A stretch of 64,000 nucleotides of DNA from the NCBI GenBank assembly GCA_024103495.1, contig JAGFIQ010000179.1, positions 21,789 to 85,788 of the forward strand. The letters run 5' to 3'. This document shows positions 26,590 through 35,163 of the stretch, one piece after another. The notes under the pieces were generated by a model that was not told where the DNA came from, did no database searches, and was given only the letters and a program-made list of their open reading frames with translations. Source of the stretch: Aridibacter famidurans (GTDB taxonomy: Bacteria > Acidobacteriota > Blastocatellia > Pyrinomonadales > Pyrinomonadaceae). How positions within the stretch are numbered: the stretch's first letter is position 1; each line of letters starts with the position of its first letter. Made by a program: the position numbers and the translations under genes.

Positions 26590-27465
26590 ATGGCCAGTTT
26601 CGACTTCTGTAAATTCCACGGATTCGGGAACGATTACATCGTGATCGAGAGTAAGGCTTTGCCCAAAAGCACGGACGTTTCCGAACTCGCCCAAAGGATG
26701 TGCGAGCGCAACACGGGCGTCGGCTCGGACGGTATCGCGCTGATCGAAGAGAGTGAGGACGCGGATTTCCTTTGCCGGATCATCAATCCCGACGGCAGCG
26801 AGGCCGGATTCTCCGGAAACGGCACGAGATGCGCCGTGGCCTACCTGTATTTCAAAGGTATATGGGGAGACGAATCATTGCGGCTTGAAACGCTAAGCGG
26901 AGTAAAGAACTACACGTTCCTCGGCCGTTCCGGTAATTCGTTCAGGTACCTGGCCGAACTCGGTTCGCCGAAATTCGCATCCCGCGACATCCCTTTCCTT
27001 CCGGATTCCTCCGGGACGGAGCTCGAGGAAGTGATCGATCATCCGGTCTCCGCAGGAGTCAGGAACCTGCAGGTGACTTTGGTTAACGTGGGGAATCCTG
27101 TTTGCGCCGTATTCGTAGACGATTTCGATTTCAACTGGCGCCGCGTAGGCAGAAAGCTCGAGAGCCACCCTCAGTTCCCCGAGCGCACGAACGTCGTCTT
27201 CGTAAAGGTAGTAGACCGGGAGCGGATCGAGATAAGGATCTGGGAACGAGGTGCCGGTGAAACCGCTTCATCCGGGACCTGTTCGATCGCCGCGGCGGTC
27301 GTCTCTGCGCACACCGGACAGACGGAGCGGAAGGTTTCAGTCGAAGCGCCAGGGGGAACGACCGAGGCCGTCTGGCGCGAGGACGGGGAGATGCTGATCG
27401 AGGGAACGGCCGAACTCGCCTTCTGCGGAACGTATGAATTTCTTCACAGGGATGAAGGGGGTTAA
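26590..27465 (+). CDS. DapF-family epimerase with both catalytic cysteines replaced by serine
   Basis: 291 residues, full DapF length and fold: FCKFHGFGNDYIV, NPDGSEAGFSGNGTRC, GAGETASSGTCS, VSVEAPGG. The two catalytic Cys of DapF (normally in the CGNG and ACGTG motifs) are Ser75 and Ser227 here. DapF converts LL- to meso-diaminopimelate with a Cys pair; a Ser pair is not expected to support the same chemistry efficiently. I recall SGNG and SSGT variants in other Acidobacteriota, so this is probably a clade feature and not a mutation. Substrate unknown. Confidence 0.8.
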   Translation: MASFDFCKFHGFGNDYIVIESKALPKSTDVSELAQRMCERNTGVGSDGIALIEESEDADFLCRIINPDGSEAGFSGNGTRCAVAYLYFKGIWGDESLRLETLSGVKNYTFLGRSGNSFRYLAELGSPKFASRDIPFLPDSSGTELEEVIDHPVSAGVRNLQVTLVNVGNPVCAVFVDDFDFNWRRVGRKLESHPQFPERTNVVFVKVVDRERIEIRIWERGAGETASSGTCSIAAAVVSAHTGQTERKVSVEAPGGTTEAVWREDGEMLIEGTAELAFCGTYEFLHRDEGG

Positions 27466-27615
27466 GGAGATGTACGGATCTTCCCGGAAAACAGATATCG
27501 AGTACTTGTCAGGTTCATTTCTGCCGTAAACATTCCCAATGTCCAGCTCCATCGCTGATTTGGAATGTGGAACCTGGATTGTCCTCTTTCAAGATCAATT
27601 AGGAACATTACCAAG

Positions 27616-28977
27616 ATGACACGACTTTTTACCTTTTACCTTTTACTTTTCACTTTGCTGACTTCGTCAGCTGCCGCCCAGAACCCTTATTTTCCGAACG
27701 TCCTCCCGATGCGGGAGCGCGCAGAGGTCATCGACCGCCTTCTCGAAGAGCGTGTGCAGACGGTACTGCCTCCGCTGATGAAGCGCACGGGGATCGATAT
27801 GTGGATCATAATCTCGCGCGAGTACAACGAGGATCCGGTGCTGAAGACCTTTTTGCCTTCGACGTGGCAGTCCGCGCGCAGGACCACGATCCTCGTCATC
27901 CACGACCCGGGCGAGGGGCAGAAGCTTGGAACGTACGCGATGGCCCGGTACGCGGTCGGGAAAATGTTCGTGAAGGCGTGGGACAAAGAGAAAGAGCCGG
28001 ACCAGTGGAAGGCGCTCGCCGAGTTCGTAGCGGAGAAAAACCCGAAACGGATCGGGGTCAACAGATCTGCGACCGACGCGCTTGCCGATGGCATCTCGGC
28101 ATTTCACTTTGACAGGCTGATCGAATCGCTTTCCGAGCCATACCGTTCAAGGGTCACCACCGCAGAGAACCTTTCGATCGGCTGGCTCGAGACCCGGACC
28201 GAAAGCGAGATGGCGATCTATCCGAACATCGTCCGGATGGCGAAACAGATCATCGCCGAAGGTCTTTCGGAGAAGGTGATCCAGCCCGGCGTGACGACGA
28301 CGGACGATGTCGTCTGGTGGTACCGCGAGAGGATCAAGGAACTAAAGCTGGAGACCTGGTTCCATCCGTCCGTCTCGGTCCAGAGGAAGGATCCGGAATC
28401 ATTCGAGCATCTCCGCGCCTTTTCAGACAGGCCGGAGAACCAGGTGATCCTGCCCGGCGACCTGATCCACGTCGATTTCGGCATCACCTATCTTCGCCTC
28501 AACACCGATACGCAGCAGCATGCGTATGTGCTTAGGCCCGGCGAAACCGAGCCGCCGGCTTTTCTGAGAGATGCATTCAGAAAAGGAAACCGGGTCCAGG
28601 ACATCTTGACCGGGAATTTCAAAACGGGAAGGACCGGCAACCAGATCCTCGCGGCGTCTTTGGCTCAGTGCAAGGCGGAGAACATCAAATGCTCGATCTA
28701 CACGCATCCGCTGGGATTCCACGGTCACGCGGCGGGAACGACGATCGGGCTCTGGGACCAGCAGGAGGGAGTGCCTGTCGCGGGCGACTATCCCCTGTAC
28801 CCGATGACCGCGCATTCGATCGAGCTGAACGCGGCGAGTTATATCGAGGAATGGGGAAAGGAGATCCGCATAATGCTCGAAGAGGACGCTTTCTTCGACG
28901 GGACTACGGTGAGGTACATCGACGGACGTCAGACCGAGCTGATGGTGATCCCGAGGCCACTGCCGCCGAACAGGTGA
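27616..28977 (+). CDS. secreted M24-family metallopeptidase (Xaa-Pro aminopeptidase-like)
   Basis: About 453 residues from MTRLFTFYLL, with a signal peptide ending SSAAAQ. The pita-bread fold ligands are visible in order: Asp in LIHVDFGI, Asp in NTDTQQHAY, His in HPLGFHGHAAG, Glu in SIELNA, Glu in IMLEEDAF. The N-terminal creatinase-like domain (~30-200) is present. It is a periplasmic peptidase cleaving N-terminal residues; specificity unknown. Confidence 0.88.
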   Translation: MTRLFTFYLLLFTLLTSSAAAQNPYFPNVLPMRERAEVIDRLLEERVQTVLPPLMKRTGIDMWIIISREYNEDPVLKTFLPSTWQSARRTTILVIHDPGEGQKLGTYAMARYAVGKMFVKAWDKEKEPDQWKALAEFVAEKNPKRIGVNRSATDALADGISAFHFDRLIESLSEPYRSRVTTAENLSIGWLETRTESEMAIYPNIVRMAKQIIAEGLSEKVIQPGVTTTDDVVWWYRERIKELKLETWFHPSVSVQRKDPESFEHLRAFSDRPENQVILPGDLIHVDFGITYLRLNTDTQQHAYVLRPGETEPPAFLRDAFRKGNRVQDILTGNFKTGRTGNQILAASLAQCKAENIKCSIYTHPLGFHGHAAGTTIGLWDQQEGVPVAGDYPLYPMTAHSIELNAASYIEEWGKEIRIMLEEDAFFDGTTVRYIDGRQTELMVIPRPLPPNR

Positions 28978-29035
28978 ATCGATTCTTGTGAATGGTAAAT
29001 CGTGAATCGTAAATAGTGGGGCGCAGCAGGTAGTC

Positions 29036-29107
29036 AAAAAGGCCTTCGTGAAATACACAAAGGGATTTCTCAGTGTCCTTCGTGCAAACCTCCGTGTGCT
29101 TTGTGGT
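29036..29107. repeat. CACAAAG/CTTTGTG microrepeat patch
   Basis: The stretch contains TACACAAAGGG, then GTGTCCTTCGTGCAAACC and CCGTGTGCTTTGTGGT. It is one dominant arm of the dispersed CACRRAG family seen as a full hairpin at 29762-29848. Confidence 0.6.
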
Positions 29108-29215
29108 AATTCTTTGTTCCGCGCGTGGCGCATCGCTATGCATTTGTGACTTACCGAAGACGTCAGGTGGGAAGGTAATGTCGAATCGCATTTTCGGATT
29201 TTCCGTTTCAAAGGG

Positions 29216-29683
29216 ATGTCAGAATCTATCGCCAAGCATATCGAATCAAAAGAAGAACTGGAGAAAGTACTCTTCTACCTGCCAGTTGACGACGATGGCT
29301 ATCCGCCTTACTCCTATGAATCGCTCTGGGCAGAAAGAATCGGCGGTGATGCTTTTCGAATCGACAACATTCCCTTCTTTGTCAGGGAGCTTTGCGTGGA
29401 AGATATCGTAACGGCCTTGGACGAGGACGGCTCGTTGTACTTCCAGGAAGTAGTCGAATATTCGCAGCACAACACCGTCAGGATAGTGGTTATTGAAAAA
29501 GAAAGAACAACACAGTTAATCTCGGGGTTAAGAAAGCTCGGACTCGCATTTGAAGGCCTCGATAACTACCTGTTCGCGATCGATGTCGTTGATCCAGAGA
29601 AAATGGCGACGCTGGTTCACTTTCTAGCTGACGGTCAAGAAAAGGGTTGGTGGGAATTCGAGGAAAGTGCTTTAAGGCTTTGA
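29216..29683 (+). CDS. DUF4265 domain protein
   Basis: 155 residues. The DUF4265 pattern is clear: YESLWAERIGGDAFRIDNIPFF, then VEYSQHNTVRIVV and LRKLGLAFEG. A small cytoplasmic protein of unknown function. AAAGGG precedes the start. It is followed immediately by the nested repeat hairpin at 29685. Confidence 0.8.
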   Translation: MSESIAKHIESKEELEKVLFYLPVDDDGYPPYSYESLWAERIGGDAFRIDNIPFFVRELCVEDIVTALDEDGSLYFQEVVEYSQHNTVRIVVIEKERTTQLISGLRKLGLAFEGLDNYLFAIDVVDPEKMATLVHFLADGQEKGWWEFEESALRL

Positions 29684-29684
29684 T

Positions 29685-29927
29685 CTCTCTTTGCGGGACT
29701 TTGCAGCTTTGCGCCTTTGCGTGAGCTGATTCGCAAGGCGTTGATCAAGTCAGAAGATTTGAACCACAAAGAACACAAAGAATTTCACAAAGGGCAGGAA
29801 GAAGGCCCTTTGTGTTCTCTGTGAAAACCTCTGTGTCCTTTGTGGTTGATTTACTACTAAAGAACTCAGAACTCAACCAGAAAGTCTCCCGCAAAGCCGC
29901 GAAGACGCAAAGTGCCGCCAAGAAGAG
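29685..29927. repeat. nested inverted microrepeat structure
   Basis: Outer arms: CTTTGCGGGACTTTGCAG... (29689-29727) and its rough reverse complement ...CCCGCAAAGCCGCGAAGACG (29888-29925). Inner arms: ACCACAAAGAACACAAAG... (29763-29793) and ...CTGTGTCCTTTGTGGT (29805-29847). Two microrepeat classes, TTTGCG and CACAAAG, are therefore nested in one gap between convergent genes. Confidence 0.8.
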
Positions 29928-29928
29928 A

Positions 29929-30822
29929 TCAGTTCGAGGAATTCGCAGGAAATAAAAACTTCAACGCCTCAGGCAGACGCTTCGCCCAGGCATCCTCGTG
30001 ATGGACGGCGCATTTCTCGACTACGACTTTCAGGCTTCCTTGAGAGAGGCCTTTTCTCTTCAGGATCGACTCCAGCCGGCGCAAGTCGGTAACCGCCTCT
30101 CCACCGTCCGAATCATCGTCGCATTCCTTCGCTCCCATCTCATTCGTTCCGACTCCAAGATAGACCTTTAGCGGAAGTTTCTCGGCAGTCTCGGCCATTG
30201 TCAAAACTTTCGCATCGCTGACATAAAACGAAGGGCTTTCGAGAAGCAAAGATCCGAACAGCTCCGGTTTCTCTAATGCCGAGTACAAGGCGATGAGCGC
30301 ACCGTAGGACGATCCACCCAACGCTCGGCCGCCTCTCATCCTGCTGACACTATATCTCGACTCGACGAAAGGGATGACCTCCTTCTCGAGAAACTCGGGG
30401 TAAAGCGCTCCCTTCGGATCGGGCATCGGCGGCGAGAGAAACTCGTCCTCCCACGGAAGGTACTCGTTCGCCCGCATCTTCTTTCCTGCGTTGTCGATGC
30501 CGACCACGATGACCGGCGGGATCTTGCTTTTCGCGATCAGTTCGTACACGGTCTCATCTACCTTCCACTCGGCTTTGTTGAAGATCGAATCCGCTTCGTC
30601 GAAAAGGTTCTGGCCGTCGTTAAGATAGAGGACCGCATACCCTTCCTTCCTTCTTTTCTTTTCATATCCCGGAGGCAGAAGGACTCGGATCTTGCGCGTG
30701 TTGTTGAAGATCTTGCTTTCGAGAGTATGAACGCGAAGGTCCCTTTTGGGCGGTGACAGAGAGATCGCACCAGCTACAAGCAGTGCGATCAGCAAGGGGA
30801 GCAGGACCAGTCGTTTCGTCAT
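29929..30822 (-). CDS. secreted/anchored esterase D-like alpha/beta hydrolase
   Basis: 297 residues from MTKRLVLLPLL; the upstream extension to 30954 is translation of intergenic repeats. A signal or anchor helix is followed by a PF00756 esterase: VLYLNDGQNLFD, the nucleophile elbow GGSSYG, and a late CAVHHEDAW with the catalytic His. The acid is probably in the GTNEMGAKECDDD region. Likely a carboxylesterase; substrate unknown. Confidence 0.8.
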   Translation of the reverse strand: MTKRLVLLPLLIALLVAGAISLSPPKRDLRVHTLESKIFNNTRKIRVLLPPGYEKKRRKEGYAVLYLNDGQNLFDEADSIFNKAEWKVDETVYELIAKSKIPPVIVVGIDNAGKKMRANEYLPWEDEFLSPPMPDPKGALYPEFLEKEVIPFVESRYSVSRMRGGRALGGSSYGALIALYSALEKPELFGSLLLESPSFYVSDAKVLTMAETAEKLPLKVYLGVGTNEMGAKECDDDSDGGEAVTDLRRLESILKRKGLSQGSLKVVVEKCAVHHEDAWAKRLPEALKFLFPANSSN

Positions 30823-30837
30823 CTCGTTTGCTCTTTT

Positions 30838-30960
30838 TGTCTTCTCTGCGGTCCTTTGCGACTTCGCGTCTTTGCGGGAGACTTCACGGCCGAGGACTGA
30901 GTTCTCCGCCTGCAGATAAACCACAGAAGGCACGGAGGTCCTCACAGAGGACACAGTTGC
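30838..30960. repeat. TTTGCG and ACCACAGA microrepeats
   Basis: CTTCTCTGCGGTCCTTTGCG / CTTCGCGTCTTTGCGGGAG (30838-30881), then AAACCACAGAAGGCACGGAG and CACAGAGGACACAG (30918-30957). These are single arms of the dispersed families. Confidence 0.6.
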
Positions 30961-31027
30961 TTTGCGGTAGCCCAGGGGTCAAACAATCACGACTCCAAAG
31001 AATAAGTCCAACAAAATGTCATGAAAT

Positions 31028-31576
31028 CTATAACGAACCATGAGCTTCGACCCCATACAGGAATTCGTTTACCTCTCTCGTGGTCCTGAGCCTCATATAC
31101 GGTATCGAAGAATACTGCGGCTCCTTCAACAGACCCTCGATCCGCCTCCGCCTGTACCAAAAGGTCTTTGCAACATAGTAGATCATCGAATCCCGGCTAA
31201 AGACCGCGTTGGATAAGGTCTCCCGGTTACCGGCGCAAACCTCCTCCCCGGTGATAACGCGCCGAGCGGTTCTCCAGATCGTCCTCAGATAAACGACCCT
31301 GAACGGAAGATCGAGCCAGATCACCAATGTGACCCTTGGCCAGACAAGATCACGTGTTTTCGTGTAGTTCCCGTCGATGATCCACTCTTCGGCCGAAGCT
31401 TCACGGCCGATCAATTCCCGAAGTTCCGCAGTGGGCCGTTCCTGCCAGTTCGGCAGATGGCTGTATTCGTCGATCGGGACGTGCTTTACGCCAGTGATCT
31501 CCGACAGCCTTTTCGAGAATGTGGTCTTGCCGGAACAGCTGGAGCCGACGACGGAAATCCGCATTGGACTGGTCAT
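31028..31576 (-). CDS. P-loop adenylate kinase-like (FlaR/topology modulation) protein
   Basis: 182 residues from MTSPMRISVVGSS. Walker A GSSCSGKTT, then HVPIDEYSHLPNW and DGNYTKTRDLVWPR match the FlaR / DNA topology modulation kinase-like family. Small-molecule or nucleotide kinase activity is plausible; the role is unknown. GTCTCC/GTCTCCTG heptads (31618-31650) precede it. Confidence 0.75.
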   Translation of the reverse strand: MTSPMRISVVGSSCSGKTTFSKRLSEITGVKHVPIDEYSHLPNWQERPTAELRELIGREASAEEWIIDGNYTKTRDLVWPRVTLVIWLDLPFRVVYLRTIWRTARRVITGEEVCAGNRETLSNAVFSRDSMIYYVAKTFWYRRRRIEGLLKEPQYSSIPYMRLRTTREVNEFLYGVEAHGSL

Positions 31577-31647
31577 TTTCAAGGTTCAGGGATCAATGGT
31601 CAATGAAACATGATACCGGTCTCCCGTCTCCTGTCTCCCGTCTCCTG

Positions 31648-32280
31648 TCATTCAAATCCCAGTTCCGGTTGTATAACACCGCGGAAGGACATTCTGTGTA
31701 TCGGGCAAGGGCCGTGGATTCGAAGCGCGTCGAGATGCTCGGGGGTTCCGTAGCCGACGTGGCGGGCGAATCCGTATTGTGGATACAGCGAATCGATCTC
31801 GGCCATCAGACCGTCCCTGTGGACCTTGGCGATGATCGAGGCGGCGGCGATCGAAGCGGAAGCCGCGTCGCCCTTAATAATGGAATTCTGAGGAAGGGGA
31901 CACGCCGTCAATTGAACGGCGTCGATAAGAAGAAAATCGGCCGCGGGATCCAGTTGACCCACGGCCGTCATCATTGCTAGCTTTGTCGCTTCGAGAATGT
32001 TTATGCGGTCGACCTCGCCGGGTCCCACTTCGGCTATAGCCCAGGTCAGCGCGGTTTCTCTTATCCGTTCGGCGAGCTCTTCCCGCCTCTCTTTAGCGAC
32101 TTGTTTGGAGTCGTTGACGCCGTCCGGGATCCTGTCCTCCGATTCGAAGACGACCGCGGCGGCGACGACTCCTCCGGCGAGGCATCCTCTTCCGACCTCA
32201 TCGACGCCGGCTACGACGGCGAAACCGTCGGCCTTCGCCTTGTTCTCGAAATCGAAATTTGCGAGGGAAGGTGAGGGCAT
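31648..32280 (-). CDS. rnhB: ribonuclease HII
   Basis: 210 residues from MPSPSLANF; a GTG start at 32301 is possible. Catalytic motif GVDEVGRGCLAG, then LLIDAV, KGDAASASIAAASIIAKVHRD and YGFARHVGYGTPEH. It removes RNA from RNA-DNA hybrids. Last gene of the ffh-rpsP-khpA-rimM-trmD-rplS-rnhB cluster, 91 bp after rplS. Confidence 0.93.
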   Translation of the reverse strand: MPSPSLANFDFENKAKADGFAVVAGVDEVGRGCLAGGVVAAAVVFESEDRIPDGVNDSKQVAKERREELAERIRETALTWAIAEVGPGEVDRINILEATKLAMMTAVGQLDPAADFLLIDAVQLTACPLPQNSIIKGDAASASIAAASIIAKVHRDGLMAEIDSLYPQYGFARHVGYGTPEHLDALRIHGPCPIHRMSFRGVIQPELGFE

Positions 32281-32371
32281 CGGCTTTTCCGATCGAAGCA
32301 CTCGCGGATCCGTTTAGCCTGCCCACTTGTGGGCAGGTCAGACGCACAAATCCGCCGGCCAATCACAGGAG

Positions 32372-32749
32372 TTACTGCTTCGCGGCCTGTTTCTTCTTTT
32401 TCTGGCGCATGTCGCGCTCCGGGATGCGCGCCGCCTTTCCGCGCAGGTCGCGGAGGTAGTAGAGCTTGGCGCGCCTCACCTTTCCGTAGCGGACCACGTC
32501 GATGTGATCGACGATCGTCGCGTGCAGCGGAAAGATCCTTTCGACGCCTACGCCGAAGCTGGTCTTGCGGACGGTGATCGTCTCGCGGGCGCCGCCGTGC
32601 TTGCGCGCGATGCACACGCCCTCGAAAGCCTGGAGCCTTTCCTTGTTGCCTTCCTTGATCCGGACGTGCACGCGGACGGTGTCGCCCGGCTGGAATTCGG
32701 GGATGTCGTCCCGAAGCTGAGTCTGTTCAATTGCGTCTAAACGGTTCAT
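32372..32749 (-). CDS. rplS: 50S ribosomal protein L19
   Basis: 125 residues. [34 protein letters not shown] and [18 protein letters not shown] are L19 signatures. The usual length is ~115; the tail is Lys/Gln rich. It follows trmD by 40 bp. Confidence 0.96.
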   Translation of the reverse strand: MNRLDAIEQTQLRDDIPEFQPGDTVRVHVRIKEGNKERLQAFEGVCIARKHGGARETITVRKTSFGVGVERIFPLHATIVDHIDVVRYGKVRRAKLYYLRDLRGKAARIPERDMRQKKKKQAAKQ

Positions 32750-32789
32750 CTTATTACCCGCGACGAATGTCCGGCCAATGCGGCCCCGA

Positions 32790-33500
32790 TCATCCGTCGG
32801 CTCCTTTATCTATCAGATCTTTTCTTACTCTTCTCGTCTTCTCAAGCGCTCTTTCGCGTCGCCACGCCTCGATCTCGGCGTGATTTCCGCCGAGCAGGAC
32901 CTCGGGAACTTCCATCCCTCTGAAGACCCTCGGCTGGGTGTAATTCGGAAAATCAAAAATCCCATCGGAGAACGAATCCCTTTCCGCCGAAGCCTCGTTC
33001 CCCAGCGCCTCCGGCAAAAGCCTTATTATCGCATCGGCGAGGACCACGGCCGCCGGTTCGCCACCCGACAGGACGTAATCTCCTATCGAGATCTCATCGG
33101 TGACGAGCGCCTCGCTCACGCGTTCGTCGATGCCTTCGTACCTGCCGCAGATGATCACGAGCCGGCCCTGTTCTTCGGCAAGCTCCTTCACGATCGACTG
33201 GTCCAGCTTTCTCCCCTGCGGCGTCAGCAACACGACCTTCGCGCCTTCGGGATAATCATCTCTGACGGCCGTTCCGAGAAGATCCTCGACCGCGAGAAAG
33301 ATCGGCTCGGCCTTCATCACCATCCCCTCGCCGCCGCCGAATGGCCTGTCGTCGGTCTTCCGGTGCTTGTCGGTGGCAAAGTCGCGTATGTCGGTGACGC
33401 CGATCTCGACGATCCCGGCCTCGCGCGCGCGGCGGATGATGCCGAAATCAAATACCTCTCTGAAGTACTCGGGAAATATGGTCAGTATGTCGATTCGCAT
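32790..33500 (-). CDS. trmD: tRNA (guanine37-N1)-methyltransferase
   Basis: 236 residues. [13 protein letters not shown], the FGGGEGMVM motif, the trefoil-knot AdoMet region (EGIDERV..., [12 protein letters not shown]) and [16 protein letters not shown] all match. It methylates G37 and prevents frameshifting. Preceded by rimM (24 bp) and followed by rplS. Confidence 0.97.
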   Translation of the reverse strand: MRIDILTIFPEYFREVFDFGIIRRAREAGIVEIGVTDIRDFATDKHRKTDDRPFGGGEGMVMKAEPIFLAVEDLLGTAVRDDYPEGAKVVLLTPQGRKLDQSIVKELAEEQGRLVIICGRYEGIDERVSEALVTDEISIGDYVLSGGEPAAVVLADAIIRLLPEALGNEASAERDSFSDGIFDFPNYTQPRVFRGMEVPEVLLGGNHAEIEAWRRERALEKTRRVRKDLIDKGADG

Positions 33501-33524
33501 ATTTTCCTTGTCCTTCGGAATCGC

Positions 33525-34109
33525 TCAAAGATCCAAAAGGCCTTCGGGGATCTCGGCCCGTATGACCTTGTTCTCTATGTCCACCTCGGCGCAGATCGCC
33601 TCGACGAACGGTATCAGGTAATCCTTCTCGCCATTGGAAACCTCGAGGTTTTCGTTTCCGCCGGTCCTCATCACGCCCGTCACGGTCCCTATCTCTTTCC
33701 CGTCGGCCATTACCTTGCAGCCTTCCAGCTGCCAGTCAAAGAACTCGTCCTGCTCAAGTTCGACCGCCTCGGACTCGGGAACGCAGATCTCAAGTCCCAC
33801 GAGGCCTTCGGCGAGATCGACCGAGTCGAACCGCTTGAACCTAAGGATCACGCGGTCCTTCTGGAACCAGTGGTCTTCGATCGTGAGGTCCGTCCGGTCG
33901 CCTTTCGGTCCTACGCCGACGACCTTCTCGAGCCCTTCGAACCGTTCGGGAAAGTCCGTAAGTATCTCGGCTACGAGCTCGCCTTTCAGCCCCCGCGTCC
34001 GGACGGTCTTTGCGATCGCGATCAAGTCTGTCGAGTCTGTCGGGTCTATTGAGTCGAGCGAGTCTTTCGAGTCTGTCGAGTTTCTTGAGTTTTTCGAATC
34101 CGAACCCAT
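33525..34109 (-). CDS. rimM: 16S rRNA processing protein RimM with a repeat-derived N-terminal tail
   Basis: 194 residues. The RimM core begins at LIAIAKTVRTRGLKGELVA (~28) and ends with a PRC-barrel (VTGVMRTGGNENLEV, YLIPFVEAIC). The first 27 residues (MGSDSKNSRNSTDS...) are Asp/Ser-rich and encoded by eight 9-nt repeats (34026-34097), which form one arm of an inverted array around the start codon. RimM normally starts right before the core, so the tail is an insertion product. RimM assists 30S maturation. The start has a modest AAGGA site. Confidence 0.93.
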   Translation of the reverse strand: MGSDSKNSRNSTDSKDSLDSIDPTDSTDLIAIAKTVRTRGLKGELVAEILTDFPERFEGLEKVVGVGPKGDRTDLTIEDHWFQKDRVILRFKRFDSVDLAEGLVGLEICVPESEAVELEQDEFFDWQLEGCKVMADGKEIGTVTGVMRTGGNENLEVSNGEKDYLIPFVEAICAEVDIENKVIRAEIPEGLLDL

Positions 34110-34230
34110 TTCATTGATCCTTCTGGCGGCCGCCCTTCGCCGTTCAATCTCAAAGACACTATCGACTCAAAAGACCCGACAGACTCACTAGACTCGAAAG
34201 ACCCGCAAGACCCGACAGACTCAACAGACT
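34026..34230. repeat. inverted array of 9-nt GAGTCNNNN microrepeats spanning the rimM start
   Basis: Left arm (34026-34102): GAGTC or a variant every 9 nt, with TGTC/TATT/GAGC/TTTC spacers, inside the rimM reading frame. Right arm (34151-34230): GACTC or GACCC every 9 nt, the reverse complement pattern, in the khpA-rimM gap. The ~48-nt loop contains the rimM start and ribosome site. The mRNA could fold across the start. Confidence 0.85.
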
Positions 34231-34232
34231 GA

Positions 34233-34466
34233 CTAGTCTTCAATGATCTGCAGATTGAACCGCCGGTTCTGCTTCTGGCCCGCGAAGTATAGGATCGAAC
34301 GGATCGCCTTGACCGTTCTCCCCTGGCGGCCGATCAGGCGGCCCATGTCGCTCTCGGCCACGCGGACCTCGAACGTCGTCGTGTTGCCGTCTTGAAACTC
34401 CGACACTTCGACCGCGTCCTTGTCGTCAGCGAGCGCGTATACGATCTTCTCGACGGCTTCTTTCAT
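34233..34466 (-). CDS. khpA: KH-domain RNA-binding protein KhpA
   Basis: 77 residues, typical length. KH motif MGRLIGRQGRTVKAIRSIL with the GRQG loop. Small RNA chaperone-like protein between rpsP and rimM, as in many bacteria. Confidence 0.92.
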   Translation of the reverse strand: MKEAVEKIVYALADDKDAVEVSEFQDGNTTTFEVRVAESDMGRLIGRQGRTVKAIRSILYFAGQKQNRRFNLQIIED

Positions 34467-34516
34467 AACAGGCAGAACCCGGGACCGGGCGCGTCAGCGC
34501 CACGGCCCCTATGAAC

Positions 34517-35140
34517 CTATTCGGACTTCTCTTCTTCAGCTTCCGCGGCCGGCTCTTCAGCAGCGGCCTCTTCAGCAGGCGCTTCTTCGGCTGCTGCTTC
34601 CGCCGGAGCGGCTTCAGCTTCTGCTGCCGGAGCTTCTTCAGCTGCTGCTTCGGGAGCAGCGGCTTCCGCTTCAGCGGCGGGCGCCTCTTCTGCAGGTGCG
34701 GCCTCAGCTTCTTCGCCTTCTGTCACTGCTTCCGCAGCGGCCTCTGCATCAGCCTTTTCGGCGGCGAGTGCCTCGGCAGCGGCTTTTTCAGCGGCTTCCT
34801 TGGCAGCCTGCGCCTTCTCAGCGCGAGCTTTTTCTTCCGCTTCCTGCTTTGCGGCGATCTTCGCCTTGCGCTCGGCTTCCCACTTCTCGCGCTCTTCCGG
34901 GGTCATCTCCGGATTGTTCTTGATCAGGCTGGCGACCGTCTCGGACGGCTGAGCGCCCTGGCCGATCCAGTACTGGATCCGATCGTGATTAAGCGTAACC
35001 TCCGGCGGATCGGTCATCGGGTTATACGTACCCAGATTTTCGAGATACTTGCCGTCGCGCTTCGAGCGCTTTTCCTTAACAACGACCCTGTAGAAGGGGT
35101 TCTTCTTCGCGCCCCTCCTGGTCAGTCTGATTCTAAGCAT
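34517..35140 (-). CDS. rpsP: 30S ribosomal protein S16 with a long Ala/Glu tail
   Basis: 207 residues. The N-terminal ~85 residues are canonical S16 (MLRIRLTRRGAKKNPFYRVVV, YLENLGTYNP). From ~88 a charged helix (EREKWEAERKAKIAAKQ) runs into ~120 residues almost purely of Ala, Glu and Pro. S16 is usually ~80-90 residues. The tail is acidic and low complexity, unlike the basic ribosomal core. It follows ffh by 23 bp. Confidence 0.95.
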   Translation of the reverse strand: MLRIRLTRRGAKKNPFYRVVVKEKRSKRDGKYLENLGTYNPMTDPPEVTLNHDRIQYWIGQGAQPSETVASLIKNNPEMTPEEREKWEAERKAKIAAKQEAEEKARAEKAQAAKEAAEKAAAEALAAEKADAEAAAEAVTEGEEAEAAPAEEAPAAEAEAAAPEAAAEEAPAAEAEAAPAEAAAEEAPAEEAAAEEPAAEAEEEKSE

Positions 35141-35163
35141 AGAAAACTCCGTTCAGGTCCTAC

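Noticed and set aside
29929..30954. Long N-terminal form of the esterase
   Set aside because: The extra residues are translated dispersed repeats (TTTGCG and ACCACAGA types). The signal peptide begins at the ATG at 30822.
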